NCBI RefSeq assembly: GCF_000760215.1
Contig: NZ_JNAW01000003.1
Location: 124,001-188,000, forward strand
Origin: Prochlorococcus sp. MIT 0603
GTDB taxonomy: Bacteria > Cyanobacteriota > Cyanobacteriia > PCC-6307 > Cyanobiaceae
Length of the DNA: 64,000 nt
Reading direction: 5' to 3'
The position numbers and the translations under genes are program-made. The notes beneath the pieces are model-generated. The model ran no database searches and was not told where the DNA came from. It saw nothing but the letters and a program-made list of their open reading frames with translations. The number at the start of each line of letters is the position of its first letter. Positions within the stretch are counted from its first letter, which is position 1. Positions 46,275 to 57,106 of the stretch are shown one piece after another.

Positions 46275-48443
46275 TTACATTAAAGGAGCTACTGGCGTAG
46301 GCGTTGGTTGAGGGTAATACTGCATATCTCCATTCTGTGGAATACCTCTGAGAGTAAGATTTATTCTTCCTCTATTATCAATTTCTCTAACTCTTACAGT
46401 AACCTCATCGCCTACTTTCACGACGTCTTCAACCTTCTCAACTCTTGCTTCCGATAATTGTGATATGTGAATCATTCCTTCTTTGCCAGGAAGTATTTCT
46501 ACAAATGCGCCAATTGGGATAATTCGTGTTATTGAGCCTTTAAACACTTCACCTTCATGAACTTTCCTGGTAAGACCTTCAATTATCTTCTGAGCTTCTT
46601 CAGCTGCAACGCCATCATGAGATGCGATTGTGACTATGCCACCATCTTCAATATCGATTTTAGTATTCGTGCGTTCTGTAATTCCTTTAATTGTTCTCCC
46701 ACCTGGACCAATAACAGTTCCTATTAACTCAGGGTCTATTCTAAAACTTAAAAGTCGTGGAGCATGTGGGGACAATGCCTCACGAGGCTTGTCTATTGCT
46801 TCGACCATCTTTTCGAGGATATGCGTTCTTGCAGGTTTTGCTTGATTAATTGCATCTGCGATAGTTTTTACAGGTAGTCCAGATACTTTCATATCCATCT
46901 GCAAAGCAGTGATGCCTTTTTCGGTACCGGCAACTTTGAAATCCATATCACCCAAGAAATCTTCAATTCCTTGAATATCAGTTAAAATCCTAACTTCCTT
47001 TCCTTCTTTAATTAGTCCCATAGCTGCTCCACTAACAGGAGCCTTTAAAGGTACTCCTGCATCAAGCAGTGCGATTGTACTTCCACATACAGATCCCATT
47101 GATGTTGAGCCATTTGAACTAAGTACTTCGCTAACAACCCTCAAAACATAAGGAAATGATTCTTTAGCTGGCAGTACTGGAATAATTGCTCGTTCTGCTA
47201 AAGCACCATGGCCAACCTCTCTTCTCCCTGGAGTCCTCATTGGTCTAGTTTCACCAACAGAATATGGAGGGAAATTATAGTGATGAATATAAGTTTTATC
47301 AGGACTAGGGTTTAAGTCATCCATTTCTTGAGCATCACTTGGTGTTCCTAATGTTGCAGTCGAGAGGACTTGAGTTAATCCTCTTTGGAACAACCCTGAA
47401 CCATGTACTCTCTTTGGCAGGACTCCAGCTTCTGCAGATATCTCCCTAACTTCATCAAGAGCTCTACCATCAACTCTTTTACCATCTTTTACAATTTGTT
47501 CTCTCATTAGCTTCTTGGTTAAAGCTTTAAAGCTAGTTGAGACTAATTTTGGATTTGCAGAAGTCAACTTCTTAACTGCATTATCATCTTTTAGGGAATC
47601 TATTTTCTCAACACAGTTAGATTTAATTTCATCGAGTTTAAGATCTCTATCCTCTTTTGAAAGCTCAAATTCTTTTAAAAGAGCACTAATTGCTTTTGTA
47701 CAATTTTTTTCCAAATATGCAGGGACTGTTTCATCTGTTTTTTGTTCTTCAGGTTTTACTTGAGTCATTCCTGAATCTTTAAGAATAGATTCTTGAGCTT
47801 TAATTAATTCATTAACTGCTTCGTAACCAAAATCAATGGCTTCGATTACATCTTGTTCCGAAAGTTGATTGGATCCAGCTTCTACCATTACAACCCCATC
47901 AGGAGTTCCAGCAACTACTAAATCCAAATCGCCTCTTTCAATTTCTCTGAAACTTGGATTTAGAACAAAGTCATCACCGAGCAAACCGACTCTCACTGCA
48001 GCCATTGGGCCATAAAAGGGAATCCCTGCCAAAAGTGTTGACATAGATGCGCCTGTAACTGCAAGGACATCAGCAGGAACTCTCTCATCTAATGAAAGGC
48101 AAGTTGCTACTACCTGTATGTCATCTCTCATCCAACTAGGGAAAAGTGGCCTTAGTGGTCGATCTATAAGTCTAGAGATTAAGGTTGCTCTTTCAGGAGG
48201 ACGGCCTTCTCTCCTCATAAAGCTGCCAGGAATTCTCCCTGCGGCATAAAGTCTTTCCTCATAATCACAACTTAGAGGAAGGAAATCAGCACCTTCTCTA
48301 GCTTGCCCTTGGGTAGCAGTTACGAGGACGGCAGTATCACCGCATTCGATCATTACTGATCCACCAGCTTGTGGGGCATATCTCCCTGTGGTTAGCCGTA
48401 TTTCCCGACCATCGAAAGAGACCGACGTTGTCTGACCTTGCAC
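46275..48443 (-). CDS. pnp: Polynucleotide phosphorylase
   Basis: Phosphate-dependent 3'-5' exoribonuclease of the RNA decay machinery. The 722-residue protein has two RNase PH cores ([18 protein letters not shown] at about 29-46; [17 protein letters not shown] around 352-368) with the [19 protein letters not shown] active-site part, a KH domain ([15 protein letters not shown], about 570-584) and an S1 domain ([19 protein letters not shown], about 637-655). The start is GTG. Complete length. First or sole gene of its unit downstream of rpsN. Confidence 0.97.
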   Translation of the reverse strand: MQGQTTSVSFDGREIRLTTGRYAPQAGGSVMIECGDTAVLVTATQGQAREGADFLPLSCDYEERLYAAGRIPGSFMRREGRPPERATLISRLIDRPLRPLFPSWMRDDIQVVATCLSLDERVPADVLAVTGASMSTLLAGIPFYGPMAAVRVGLLGDDFVLNPSFREIERGDLDLVVAGTPDGVVMVEAGSNQLSEQDVIEAIDFGYEAVNELIKAQESILKDSGMTQVKPEEQKTDETVPAYLEKNCTKAISALLKEFELSKEDRDLKLDEIKSNCVEKIDSLKDDNAVKKLTSANPKLVSTSFKALTKKLMREQIVKDGKRVDGRALDEVREISAEAGVLPKRVHGSGLFQRGLTQVLSTATLGTPSDAQEMDDLNPSPDKTYIHHYNFPPYSVGETRPMRTPGRREVGHGALAERAIIPVLPAKESFPYVLRVVSEVLSSNGSTSMGSVCGSTIALLDAGVPLKAPVSGAAMGLIKEGKEVRILTDIQGIEDFLGDMDFKVAGTEKGITALQMDMKVSGLPVKTIADAINQAKPARTHILEKMVEAIDKPREALSPHAPRLLSFRIDPELIGTVIGPGGRTIKGITERTNTKIDIEDGGIVTIASHDGVAAEEAQKIIEGLTRKVHEGEVFKGSITRIIPIGAFVEILPGKEGMIHISQLSEARVEKVEDVVKVGDEVTVRVREIDNRGRINLTLRGIPQNGDMQYYPQPTPTPVAPLM

Positions 48444-48638
48444 GTTGTGTTTGCTTATGTCTTTTTATATGTGAACATTCTTGCACTTGATAGGCACTTC
48501 TTGATTGTTAAATATGCAATTACTTGTTTTTCTTATGTGCTCTTAGATGTCCTTTTTACCCGAAAAACCTTTAGGCAAAAGACATTTGATGCAAACACCC
48601 TAATTTTTGAGTTAAAGGTAAATTCTTGATTTCCCTAT

Positions 48639-48941
48639 TTACCAACTTGATTTAACTACTCCAGGCAGCTCACCTTTATGAGCTCTTTCTCTTAATTGAT
48701 TACGACAAAGTCCAAAATCTCTATAGACTCCTCTAGGTTTTCCTGTTGCCCAGCAACGATTTCTCATTCGGCTAGGTGCACTGTTTCTTGGCAGCGCCTG
48801 AATCTTCCTATGTATTTCCAAGCGTTCCATAGGATCTTTAGCAGATTTGAATTGATCTAATAGGCTTTTTCGCTTTGAAGCATAACGTTCGACTAGTTTT
48901 TTGCGCTTTACATCACGCGCAATCATAGATTTCTTGGCCAT
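48639..48941 (-). CDS. rpsN: 30S ribosomal protein S14
   Basis: Small-subunit protein of 100 residues, the zinc-free long form (no Cys pairs; one Cys in [14 protein letters not shown]). Features are the basic N-terminus [16 protein letters not shown], the [18 protein letters not shown] core (about 50-67), [20 protein letters not shown] and the end KSSW. It is in the ATG frame at 48941 with a gap of about 195 bases to pnp. Confidence 0.97.
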   Translation of the reverse strand: MAKKSMIARDVKRKKLVERYASKRKSLLDQFKSAKDPMERLEIHRKIQALPRNSAPSRMRNRCWATGKPRGVYRDFGLCRNQLRERAHKGELPGVVKSSW

Positions 48942-48998
48942 GTAAGTCTTGTCTTTTTACATTTGTAAGATTTTACCTCCTTGCCCTAAAGTTTTTGG

Positions 48999-50081
48999 TT
49001 ATCTATTGGTCATTTGCTGAAATATTTCCAATTGACTTGTATCGCGAATAATAAGCAAGATGCTGAGACCAACCAGAAGAACAAACCCAGATTGCATAAA
49101 TACAAGCTGAACCTTTTCTGGGATAGGTCTGCCTCTTATTGCTTCAATAATAATTAGTGTGAATTGCCCGCCATCAAGCAAAGGGAATGGAAGCGAGTTC
49201 AAAACAGCAAGGTTAATAGATATTAATGCCGCGAATAATATTAAACCTTGAGAGCCTTGCCCTGAAAGCTGTGCACCAAGTTCAACAATCTTTACAGGTC
49301 CACTAAGTTGTTTTGATGTAGCACTAAAGTCTGTAAATAAACTCTTATAACCTTGTATGGTCTTTATTAATATATTGGAAAATTTTAAATTAGTATAATT
49401 TAATACCTCACCAAAGCCCTTTGCTGGCCTGAGATTACTCTCCATATTAGGCTGCAATTGAGCACCAACTTTTCCTTTCCCCTGATAATCTGTAGGGGTT
49501 ATTTTTATTATTTCCTTAATTCCATTAGTACTCTTTTGTAATGAAATTAATTGACCTGGTGATGCCTGAATTTCATCGACCAAAATCTTAACTGCATCTT
49601 GTCCTGTCCCTAGGGGAATGCCATTAATACCAAAGATCTTATCCCCAGCATGTAATCCAGACATTGCTGCCGCTTGATTTTGCTGAACATCTACAATAAG
49701 AACTCCAGGATCAGGCTGGCTAGGGAGCCCAGCAAAGGTTGCCTGTCCAAATAAAACGAACCAAGCTATTAACAAATTTGCAATAACACCAGCAGAAATA
49801 ACAAATAATCTCTGTAAAACTGGCCTATTGGAAAGCAAGTCTGGATCATCTCTAGCAATCTCCGAATCATCATCATCATCAGGGAATGATACAAAGCCAC
49901 CTAAAGGCAAAGCTCTAATCGAGTAGGTCACCCCCTGAAATTCTTTTTTAAGTAGTGCAGGTCCAAAACCAATAGAGAATCCACTAACTCGAATACCTTG
50001 AACAGTTGCAGCTAAAAAATGCCCTGCTTCATGAAAGAAAATTAATATTGCCAGGACACTCACTGATGCAAGTAAATTCAT
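48999..50081 (-). CDS. rseP: Site-2 protease RseP
   Basis: Intramembrane zinc metalloprotease (RIP family), 360 residues. The active site FFHEAGHF lies at 15-22 in the first membrane span; a PDZ domain occupies about 120-200 (VQQNQAAAMSGLHAGDKIFGI); NSLPFPLLDGGQ (about 303-314) supplies the third zinc ligand Asp; final span near 335-350. It cleaves membrane-bound substrates, such as anti-sigma factors. It ends 57 bases before rpsN and begins 5 bases after serS, so likely one transcript. Confidence 0.93.
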   Translation of the reverse strand: MNLLASVSVLAILIFFHEAGHFLAATVQGIRVSGFSIGFGPALLKKEFQGVTYSIRALPLGGFVSFPDDDDDSEIARDDPDLLSNRPVLQRLFVISAGVIANLLIAWFVLFGQATFAGLPSQPDPGVLIVDVQQNQAAAMSGLHAGDKIFGINGIPLGTGQDAVKILVDEIQASPGQLISLQKSTNGIKEIIKITPTDYQGKGKVGAQLQPNMESNLRPAKGFGEVLNYTNLKFSNILIKTIQGYKSLFTDFSATSKQLSGPVKIVELGAQLSGQGSQGLILFAALISINLAVLNSLPFPLLDGGQFTLIIIEAIRGRPIPEKVQLVFMQSGFVLLVGLSILLIIRDTSQLEIFQQMTNR

Positions 50082-50086
50082 ATTTT

Positions 50087-51364
50087 TTATCTAGAGGTTA
50101 ATTGTTTTTGACCAAAATAAGGGACTAATGCTTTAGGCAGAAGAACATTTCCATTAGGCTGTTGCCCATTTTCCAGAATTGCTGCCATTGTCCTTCCAAT
50201 TGCTAATCCGCTTGCATTAAGGGTATGTAAAAGCTTGGTTTTCTTGCCTTCCTTTGTTCGAATTGAAGATCTCCTGGCTTGAAAATCATCACATATGCTA
50301 GAACTTGAAATTTCTCGATATGCATTAGCTCCAGGAAGCCACACTTCCAAATCGTATGTACTGGCTGCTGAGAAACCTAAGTCGCCAGTACAAAGCTCCA
50401 TAACTCTATAAGGCAATTCTAATTCTTTTAAAACAGCTTCTGCATCAGCTGTGATTTCTTCATGAGCATCTTTAGATTGATCTGATTGAACAAACCAATA
50501 AAGTTCTACTTTGTTGAATTGATGTAGTCTGATCAACCCCCTAGTGTCTCTCCCATAGCTTCCAGCTTCTCTTCTAAAGCAAGGGCTGTAAGCAACATAT
50601 TTAAGAGGCAAATGATCAGATGGAATAATTTCATCTCTGTGTAAAGACGTTAAAGGGACCTCTGCTGTAGGAGTTAGCCATAGATCATCGTCAGTGCAAC
50701 GAAAGCTCTCTTCAGCAAATTTTGGGAGCTGCCCAGAGCCTTCAAGACTTGAAGTATTAACAAGAGCAGGTGGAAGTATTTCTGTGTAACCTTTTGCGGC
50801 ATGCATATCAAGCATAAAGTTGATCAATGCCCTCTCCAACCGTGCACCTTGACCGAAAAGAGTGACAAAACGACTTTTAGCAATACGTACAGATCTCTCA
50901 GTATCAATAAGGCCCAGTTCGTCCGCAATTTGCCAATGCTCTTTATATTGCTTCCCTCTTAGTGGACTACCCCATTTGCGAATTTCACAATTATCACTTT
51001 CATCTTTCCCTTCAGGACAATTTGCATGAGGAATATTTGGGTAATGAAGAATCTTTTCTTTGATTGACTTTGCTAGAGCTTTTTCTTTTTCTTCCAGAGT
51101 GCTTACTTTTGATTTTATTTCATTACCTTTTTTTCGCAAAGAAGATAATTCATCAGAATTAGCCATTTCACCTGATTTAATTTTTTGACCTACTTCTTTA
51201 CCAATTAAATTCCCTTCTGCTTGTAATTCACTTCTTTGTTTCTCAAGTTGTATAAGGTTTTCACTAGCAATTTTAAGTGAAGTTAAATCAACTTTTAAAC
51301 CACGGCGAGACAAGCCTTGTTCTACAAAAGCAGTATTTTCTCTAATTTCTCTTGGATCTAGCAC
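50087..51364 (-). CDS. serS: Seryl-tRNA synthetase
   Basis: Class II aminoacyl-tRNA synthetase, 425 residues. The N-terminal coiled coil arm spans about 30-105; the class II motif 2 is [27 protein letters not shown] (about 256-282, given in part) and motif 3 [20 protein letters not shown] (about 389-408). The start is GTG and leads directly into LDPREIREN, the normal first residues. It is 5 bases upstream of rseP, 8 bases after the AAA+ gene. Confidence 0.97.
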   Translation of the reverse strand: MLDPREIRENTAFVEQGLSRRGLKVDLTSLKIASENLIQLEKQRSELQAEGNLIGKEVGQKIKSGEMANSDELSSLRKKGNEIKSKVSTLEEKEKALAKSIKEKILHYPNIPHANCPEGKDESDNCEIRKWGSPLRGKQYKEHWQIADELGLIDTERSVRIAKSRFVTLFGQGARLERALINFMLDMHAAKGYTEILPPALVNTSSLEGSGQLPKFAEESFRCTDDDLWLTPTAEVPLTSLHRDEIIPSDHLPLKYVAYSPCFRREAGSYGRDTRGLIRLHQFNKVELYWFVQSDQSKDAHEEITADAEAVLKELELPYRVMELCTGDLGFSAASTYDLEVWLPGANAYREISSSSICDDFQARRSSIRTKEGKKTKLLHTLNASGLAIGRTMAAILENGQQPNGNVLLPKALVPYFGQKQLTSR

Positions 51365-51372
51365 TAGCTTTT

Positions 51373-52851
51373 CTAATGGATATTAAGTGATGCTGGTCTT
51401 GCTCTACCAGAAGAGGCCCAGTCTTTTAGGAAATCAAGTTGTTCTTTTGCTGTTTTCGAAAGAGGTATTAATTGAGTAGCAGCAAGTATTAAATCTGTTT
51501 CCATAAGTTCTCTCCTCTCAGAAAAGGCATGATGCATTGCCTCAATAACTGTTTGTTCAAGTTCTGCTCCAGAAAAACCTTGAGTACGGTCAACAACTGT
51601 CTCAATAGGCAAACTTAAATTAGGACGCCTATGGCTTATATGAAGTTCAAGAATTTTATATCGCTCTGATTGTGTTGGAAGATCCAGTAAGAAGATTTCG
51701 TCAAACCGTCCTTTTCTAAGCAATTCTCCTGGCATTCGATCAATCCCATTCGCAGTTGCGACAACAAATACAGCACTTTGTTTTTCTGCCATCCATGTCA
51801 AAAGATTTGCTAAGACTCTCTGGCTAGTGCCTCCATCACTCCTTGCATCCCCTCCAAACCCTTTATCAATTTCATCTATCCAGAGAACACATGGCGCCAT
51901 TGATTCTGCATATTGAATTGTTTCTCTTGTTTTTGCTTCACTGGCTCCTACAAGACCAGCAAAAAGGCGGCCAACATCAAGTCTCAATAGAGGCATTGAC
52001 CAGCTATGGGCTATTGCTTTAGCTGTTAATGATTTGCCTGTTCCTTGAGGGCCAATAAGCAATACACCTCTAGGTAAAGGCAAGCCAAAATCCCTTGCTT
52101 CATCTGAAAAAGCCTCATGACGTTGATCAAGCCATGATTTAAGGGCATCTAAACCACCTATGTCAGAAGGTGAGGCCTTGGTTTCAAAATATTCAAGAAC
52201 TTCGCTGCGAGCGACAGCCTGACGCTTCTCTTCTAAGACTTCACTAATATCCTCTTTACTCAACTTGCCTCGTTGAGCTAGTGCCTTTGCAGCAACTTGT
52301 CGAACTCTAACTTCACTAAGGCCACTGCATGCATGGGTAAGCTCTTCAAGGGTTTCTTTATTTAAGTCAGAATTACTTGCAGTTGCAATATTTCTAAGTA
52401 AAGTTTTTAATTCATTCTCTTGCGGCAAAGGCAAGTCAAGAATGGTCAGAGTGTCATCCAGATTGCTTGATGGAGACCAATCAGAAGAACAAAGAACAAT
52501 TGTATGAGGCTTTTTTCTAAATTCTGAAGATAGATTTCTCAGCATTCTTGCTATGCCAGCATCTTCAGTAAATCTATGAAAATCCTTTGCGAGAAGAATT
52601 GTTGGCAAGGATGGATCTACATTTTGAAGCCATTGAAGAATTGCCATTGGCTGCCTTGCGCCTATGCCTTCTGAATTGAGTATGCCTGTTAAACCCTCAA
52701 CATAATCCCAAGTTGCAAGACGAAAATTAGACAATCTTTTAGTTGATTCCTTTACTAAAGTCTCAAGTCTTTCTTCTTCACGACTCCTAACAAGAATTAA
52801 TGGAGTTCTTGATTTAACTAAAAGATCAAATTGTTCATTCCAGGTTTGCAT
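51373..52851 (-). CDS. ycf46: AAA+ ATPase, Ycf46 family
   Basis: A 492-residue AAA+ protein found in cyanobacteria and algal plastids; in cyanobacteria it is linked with photosynthesis and CO2 regulation. N-terminal part (1-220) is a degenerate ATPase-like domain. The C-terminal domain has Walker [16 protein letters not shown] (about 266-280), Walker [12 protein letters not shown] (about 321-331), an Arg finger region [14 protein letters not shown] (about 380-393) and sensor 2 GFSGAELEQ. Its stop is 8 bases from the serS start. It is the upstream gene of the serS-rseP-rpsN group. Confidence 0.9.
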   Translation of the reverse strand: MQTWNEQFDLLVKSRTPLILVRSREEERLETLVKESTKRLSNFRLATWDYVEGLTGILNSEGIGARQPMAILQWLQNVDPSLPTILLAKDFHRFTEDAGIARMLRNLSSEFRKKPHTIVLCSSDWSPSSNLDDTLTILDLPLPQENELKTLLRNIATASNSDLNKETLEELTHACSGLSEVRVRQVAAKALAQRGKLSKEDISEVLEEKRQAVARSEVLEYFETKASPSDIGGLDALKSWLDQRHEAFSDEARDFGLPLPRGVLLIGPQGTGKSLTAKAIAHSWSMPLLRLDVGRLFAGLVGASEAKTRETIQYAESMAPCVLWIDEIDKGFGGDARSDGGTSQRVLANLLTWMAEKQSAVFVVATANGIDRMPGELLRKGRFDEIFLLDLPTQSERYKILELHISHRRPNLSLPIETVVDRTQGFSGAELEQTVIEAMHHAFSERRELMETDLILAATQLIPLSKTAKEQLDFLKDWASSGRARPASLNIH

Positions 52852-52935
52852 AAGTTAATTAAGCATGTTGAATTATAAGCAAATTAATTTTTTTTAAATT
52901 AGAAGGAAAACTGCAATTTTCTAAATTCGTAGGTT

Positions 52936-54078
52936 CTACTTGTTACTTTTTGGTTCAAATGGAAGTCGTTCTGAATCAGAAATAGTTTCAGTAGACATGG
53001 CAACCTTCCCTTTATTCCTAAGCTGGTCTTCAAGTATTTTTTGAAGGTTTTCAGGCAGAGCTTCTTTGCTTAAGAGAAATGTTTGAAAAGCTTGGAAAAC
53101 ATTTGCAATTACCATATATAAAAGCACTCCAGCAGGAAGAGGGAAAAACAAAAACATCCCTGTAATCATTATTGGCGTTATTTTTTGTGCTGTAGCTTGT
53201 TGAGGATTTGGCGGCATCCCTTGACCAGAAAGAACTTGAGAAATAACAAGCGTGAGGCCAAATCCCCCAACTAAAATTGCTATGTCCCAGTTAATTGAAC
53301 CATCTACATAAAAGCCTACTTGACCTAGTGCTTTGATGAATAAAAAGCCACTTTTAGCAGCAAGGCCAGGGATCTTGCCTTCAACAGTTGCATCACCTGG
53401 ATACTTTGCAGTAACCGTTCCATCAGGAGAAACAGTTGCCAAATCAGCCCCTTTAGTTAACTTCCAAGTTGGTGAGAATTTGGAGCCGTTATCAAAGTTG
53501 TTTAGGACATTGCTAAATTTTTCTCCTGAAAGTGTCTCTAGTTTTATTTTTACGGAATCTCCAGCTCCAATTTTCGTGCCTCCAGGTAGAGATGCAATAA
53601 CAGGGAAGTGATCTTTGTCAGTAATAAAAATAGAATGCCTAGGGCTTGTAAATGGCTTAGGTTCTACTGTGGCCACCTGCTCGGGTGGAAGTATTTTCAA
53701 ATTAACTAGATAAGGAACATCTGCAAAAGGAGACCCTCTTAAGGTTGCAAATAATGCAAATAGAATTGGCATTTGAACTAAAAGAGGCAAACAACCAGCT
53801 AGTGGACTTCCAAATTCGCCCATAAGCTTGGAAAGTTCTTCTTGCTGTTTTTGTGCATTATTCGCGTAACGACTTTTAATTTCAGCCTGACGTTTTTGCA
53901 TTACAGGTTGGGCTATCCTCATCCGACGAGCACTTCTTATAGATCCAGCACTTAAAGGGAATAGAGCCAGTCGAATTACTATTGTCAGTGCAACTATTGC
54001 TAATCCATAACTATGAAACAAGCCATAGAAGAAATCCAGAATCGGTATTAGGAGGTTGTCAGAGATGTACCCGATCAC
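52936..54078 (-). CDS. yidC: Membrane protein insertase YidC
   Basis: Inserts proteins into the plasma and thylakoid membrane, with or without Sec. The 380-residue protein is a cyanobacterial YidC/Alb3/Oxa1: first span at about 15-37, then [22 protein letters not shown] (coiled cytoplasmic loop), [18 protein letters not shown] (about 93-110), a periplasmic domain of about 130 residues between spans (unusual position, as in other cyanobacteria), and final spans at about 258-340. A GTG codon is the start. Follows rnpA and the PH-domain gene, the classic rpmH-rnpA-yidC order. Confidence 0.94.
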   Translation of the reverse strand: MIGYISDNLLIPILDFFYGLFHSYGLAIVALTIVIRLALFPLSAGSIRSARRMRIAQPVMQKRQAEIKSRYANNAQKQQEELSKLMGEFGSPLAGCLPLLVQMPILFALFATLRGSPFADVPYLVNLKILPPEQVATVEPKPFTSPRHSIFITDKDHFPVIASLPGGTKIGAGDSVKIKLETLSGEKFSNVLNNFDNGSKFSPTWKLTKGADLATVSPDGTVTAKYPGDATVEGKIPGLAAKSGFLFIKALGQVGFYVDGSINWDIAILVGGFGLTLVISQVLSGQGMPPNPQQATAQKITPIMITGMFLFFPLPAGVLLYMVIANVFQAFQTFLLSKEALPENLQKILEDQLRNKGKVAMSTETISDSERLPFEPKSNK

Positions 54079-54167
54079 GATGATTCAAAAAGAAAGGACA
54101 AAAGGCGCATGCCACTATTTATAAAAGATAATAAGCTCCTTAAGGATTTGGTGAATTTAATTGAAGT

Positions 54168-54569
54168 TCAGAACCCAGTTGCATCTAATGATGACTTTCG
54201 TGAACTTGTTTGATTAATTTGTTGATTAATAAAATTCTCAACTTCTCTAAAGTTTGGCATAGAACGCAGTTCTAGTCTTGCATTATCTTCCATAACTAGA
54301 ACCATATCTCCATATGAACCAAGTCCTCTTGGAATTGACCTAACCTCTTTAATTTGGCTATAAGCTATTTGGGATTTATCCTTACCCATCCACCCACCAG
54401 TAACAGAAATTCTTTTATTTGTAATCTTAAAGCGAACCCATAAAGCCCTTACTAAAGCTCCAAAAGTAAAAGGAAGCCCAATTAAAGTAATTCCTGCAAG
54501 TAGATTCAAAACGAGATCTTCCTTGGCAGGAGCACCTTCATAAAAGACTATTTCAGAAGACTTCATCAT
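54168..54569 (-). CDS. PH-domain membrane protein (YdbT-like)
   Basis: A 133-residue protein with one hydrophobic segment (about 21-45) followed by a bacterial PH-like domain: RFKITNKRISVTGGWMGKDKSQIAYSQIKEVRSI (part at about 47-80) and YGDMVLVMEDNARLELRSMPN. The ITNKRI and QI-K-V pattern is the hallmark of bPH2 domains. The function is not known. It sits in the rpmH-rnpA-PH-yidC operon found in cyanobacteria, and its ATG overlaps the rnpA stop as ATGA. Confidence 0.8.
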   Translation of the reverse strand: MMKSSEIVFYEGAPAKEDLVLNLLAGITLIGLPFTFGALVRALWVRFKITNKRISVTGGWMGKDKSQIAYSQIKEVRSIPRGLGSYGDMVLVMEDNARLELRSMPNFREVENFINQQINQTSSRKSSLDATGF

Positions 54570-54952
54570 TGAAGCAATCCAGCCTCACTAAGTAACTTAT
54601 CGCATTCTTTGAGCAATGTGGAAGGGGATTTTCGCAAACAGTTTGGACTTAAGCTAATCAAAGTCCAATAATTACAATAATCTTTCTTGTTAAAAAGTCT
54701 CATTCTTAAATGATCATGGAGTCGTCGTCTCAAACGATTTCTCACAACAGCCTTTTTACTAACTTTATTGCTTATAGAAATTGCACATTTGCAAGAGCTA
54801 CTTCCCATGGTTTCCTTAGAGCCTCTTATTAAATTATTTCTAGCTTTACTAACCTTTAGGCTCATTGAAGCACCTCTAAAACGTTTGGATGACTTATGTA
54901 TATAGTCAAAACACTTATATCCTTTTAATCTCATTGCCTTGGGTAGAACCAT
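54566..54952 (-). CDS. rnpA: Ribonuclease P protein component
   Basis: Protein subunit of RNase P, which matures the 5' ends of tRNAs. The 128 residues are basic; the RNR motif SKKAVVRNRLRRRLHDHLR (about 66-84, given in part) is the signature. The N-terminal LPKAMRLKGYKCFDYIHKSSKRF is the usual start region. Located 27 bases after rpmH, as in most bacteria, and translationally coupled to the PH-domain gene. Confidence 0.94.
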   Translation of the reverse strand: MVLPKAMRLKGYKCFDYIHKSSKRFRGASMSLKVSKARNNLIRGSKETMGSSSCKCAISISNKVSKKAVVRNRLRRRLHDHLRMRLFNKKDYCNYWTLISLSPNCLRKSPSTLLKECDKLLSEAGLLQ

Positions 54953-54979
54953 ATTAATTACTTAGGAAGTTTTTGATGA

Positions 54980-55117
54980 TTAGACAGCTATACGAGATCT
55001 ACCTCTCCTTCTTCTACTACGAATAACACTTCTCCCAGTATGGGTTCTCATCCTAACCCTGAAGCCTGATACGCGTTTTCTTTTTCTACTGGTTCCACCA
55101 AATGTTCTTTTTGTCAT
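54980..55117 (-). CDS. rpmH: 50S ribosomal protein L34
   Basis: A 45-residue, highly basic ribosomal protein. Translation from the ATG at 55117 gives [18 protein letters not shown], then [17 protein letters not shown] and the end RSRIAV before the TAA at 54980-54982. The [15 protein letters not shown] and MRTxxGRxVI parts are the family's standard. It heads the rnpA-PH-yidC group. Confidence 0.97.
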   Translation of the reverse strand: MTKRTFGGTSRKRKRVSGFRVRMRTHTGRSVIRSRRRRGRSRIAV

Positions 55118-55167
55118 GAGAATGCTGCCTTATTTAGAAATTTTTTAAGCCTATCTAATTTATCAGC

Positions 55168-55752
55168 TCACTCGATTGCAATGTTCCAAGACCCAACATA
55201 CCCAGATATTGGTACAGCACCAGGTGATTGAGCATAAGCATGGAATTGAAACATTCCAGCACTATTAGGGTTGAATATCTTCATCCTCAAAGCGTATGAT
55301 TTTTTATCTACTGGAATTGGCTGATCTGGATAGAAGTCAATAGCTGTCTGATCTTTACTGACTTCTATAATGCCAGGAATAGTTTCTAAACATTTTGTTC
55401 TTGTGCTATATCCTCCTACCTGTGCTCTACAAAATTCTAGTTTCTCAGGTTTGATTTTTGATTCAAAATAATCTGGTACTTTAATTGTTAATTTTAAAAT
55501 ACCAGTTTTTCTATTTTTAGACCTTAAGATCAGATAGTAGGTTGAACGATCTCTTTTTTCTTTGGATGATTGTACATATTTAAGTCTGACGTAATTAGGG
55601 TCAGGATCCCACATGAAATCTATCCCTGTATTTGCCAAACTAGGATTATTTGGAATTGTTCCAATTGCAAACAATGCCCCAATTGCCAAAGATGAACTTA
55701 ATAGTTTCTTTGCCGAATTCTTGAAAGTTGAGTTATTGGAGATCTGACGCAT
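55168..55752 (-). CDS. Secreted DUF2808-like protein
   Basis: Predicted exported protein of about 194 residues from Met at 55752. The N-terminus is a signal peptide: basic KNSAKK then LLSSSLAIGALFAIG and a cut near SLANTG. The mature part has FMWDPDPNYVRLKYVQSS, IKVPDYF, RAQVGGYSTRTKCLE and PDQPIPVDKKSYALRMKIFNPNSAG, in the manner of DUF2808 proteins of cyanobacteria. The frame is open 13 codons further to 55791, but this would place charged residues before the signal. Function unknown; envelope location expected. Confidence 0.75.
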   Translation of the reverse strand: MRQISNNSTFKNSAKKLLSSSLAIGALFAIGTIPNNPSLANTGIDFMWDPDPNYVRLKYVQSSKEKRDRSTYYLILRSKNRKTGILKLTIKVPDYFESKIKPEKLEFCRAQVGGYSTRTKCLETIPGIIEVSKDQTAIDFYPDQPIPVDKKSYALRMKIFNPNSAGMFQFHAYAQSPGAVPISGYVGSWNIAIE

Positions 55753-55845
55753 TTTTAAATAGGTTGTAATGAATAAGGGTTCAAGCTTCAAAGATACTAA
55801 TTCTTAATTTGAAGCTTTCAGATTGGATCTATTAAGAACAAAAAT

Positions 55846-56220
55846 CTAAGGCAATGCCTTTATAGATCTGTCTGGTCTTAAGATACTCGCTTTTCCTAAA
55901 TAAGTATGATTAGGAACTTGATTTTCCGAGAGTCTTACATGCACAAGTATCCTGATGCACTTAGGCAGATCATTTTTCACAAACATTTGCTGACAATCAA
56001 TTAAAGAGACCGTTTCCCATCCGGTTTGTTTTCTCGCGATACTTGCAGGGAAACAAGCATTTAGGTCAGTTGTAACTGAAAAAATTACAGAAATAATTTG
56101 ACTAGGTTGAAGCCTATTCCTGTTTACCAATTCAGCGACAAGCTCATTAACTGCTTCTTCAATAGCTTCTACTGTGTTGTTTAAGCATGTAGTTGCTCCT
56201 CTTATAGATTGAATGTTCAT
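55846..56220 (-). CDS. aroH: Chorismate mutase, AroH class
   Basis: Converts chorismate to prephenate for Phe/Tyr synthesis. The 124-residue protein is the trimeric AroH type: IRGATTCLNNTVEAI (6-20), with the Arg contacting substrate, SVIFSVTTDLNACFPASIARK (about 46-66) and later RILVHVRL. Length is typical. It lies 23 bases downstream of the sppA start region, on the same strand, with sppA upstream. Confidence 0.92.
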   Translation of the reverse strand: MNIQSIRGATTCLNNTVEAIEEAVNELVAELVNRNRLQPSQIISVIFSVTTDLNACFPASIARKQTGWETVSLIDCQQMFVKNDLPKCIRILVHVRLSENQVPNHTYLGKASILRPDRSIKALP

Positions 56221-56243
56221 TTAATTTCTTTTTCAGTTATAAC

Positions 56244-57053
56244 TTATGGTCTAAATAGCCAGAGGATTTGACCATTAGTAGAAAATTCAATACTTATTAG
56301 TTCGATTAATGATGCAATCATACTCCCACCGGGCAAAAGACCTATTAATTTTTTCTTTGGACGGCCAAGAGTAATTGGCTGGAGTTTTTCATCAAGGTCT
56401 GCAAGCTCTGCCGCTAAAAGCCTTGCATCATTTTCATCTCCAACTTCATCTACTAATCCAAGCTCTTTTGCTTGATCACCAGTGAACACCCTTCCATCTG
56501 CAAAGGCTCTTACTGATTCCTCGCTAAGGTTTCTTCCTTGTGCAACTGCTTTAACAAACTGGCCATAACTACTATCTATAAGTGATTGAAGAAGAGAACG
56601 TTCTTCAGCTGTAAGAGCTCTATCCGGTGAAAGGATGTCCTTAAACACACCACTTTTTACTGTTTCAAATTGAATGCCTATACGTTCAAGCAACTTCGAA
56701 ATGTTGTTGCCACGAAGAATCACGCCTATTGAACCTGTAATGGTTCCAGGGTTTGCAATAATCCTCTCAGCAGCAACTCCTATATAAACGCCCCCAGAAG
56801 CTGATATGTTGCCAAAACTTGCTATAACATGACATCCCGTTTCTCGAAGTCTAAGTAGTGCAGCATGTATTTCCTGACTGTCACCAACAGTGCCTCCTGG
56901 GCTATCAATGCGAAGAAGAAGAGCTGGGAACTCTCTTTTTTCAACTTGTCGAATAGCTTTAAGAACAATTTTTCTTGTGGAACCTCCTATGGGTCCATCA
57001 ATAATTATTCTTGCCATCCTTTTTTTGGATTTGCGACGCCAAGGCCAGATCAT
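56244..57053 (-). CDS. sppA: Signal peptide peptidase SppA, short form
   Basis: Serine protease of the S49 family, 269 residues, a short SppA with one catalytic domain. IIIDGPIGG (16-24), ALLLRIDSPGGTVGDSQEI (about 44-62), FGNISASGGVYIGVAAERIIANPGTITGSIGVI (about 80-112) with the catalytic Ser in the SASGGVY part, and VKSGVFKDILSPDRALTAEE with Lys are all clear. It has no N-terminal hydrophobic helix but starts with an MIWPWRRKSKKR basic end. It probably degrades leftover signal peptides or membrane proteins. Confidence 0.92.
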   Translation of the reverse strand: MIWPWRRKSKKRMARIIIDGPIGGSTRKIVLKAIRQVEKREFPALLLRIDSPGGTVGDSQEIHAALLRLRETGCHVIASFGNISASGGVYIGVAAERIIANPGTITGSIGVILRGNNISKLLERIGIQFETVKSGVFKDILSPDRALTAEERSLLQSLIDSSYGQFVKAVAQGRNLSEESVRAFADGRVFTGDQAKELGLVDEVGDENDARLLAAELADLDEKLQPITLGRPKKKLIGLLPGGSMIASLIELISIEFSTNGQILWLFRP

Positions 57054-57106
57054 TTCTTTAGTACGTATTCCATTGAATCTTAAAAAAAAGCTTTCAAAGT
57101 GTGGTC

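Noticed and set aside
47515-47763. 82-residue plus-strand ORF inside pnp
   Set aside because: Antisense shadow of pnp.
48438-48629. 63-residue plus-strand ORF between pnp and rpsN starts
   Set aside because: Composition is unusual, it overlaps the pnp start, has no homologue I recognise and sits in a promoter region.
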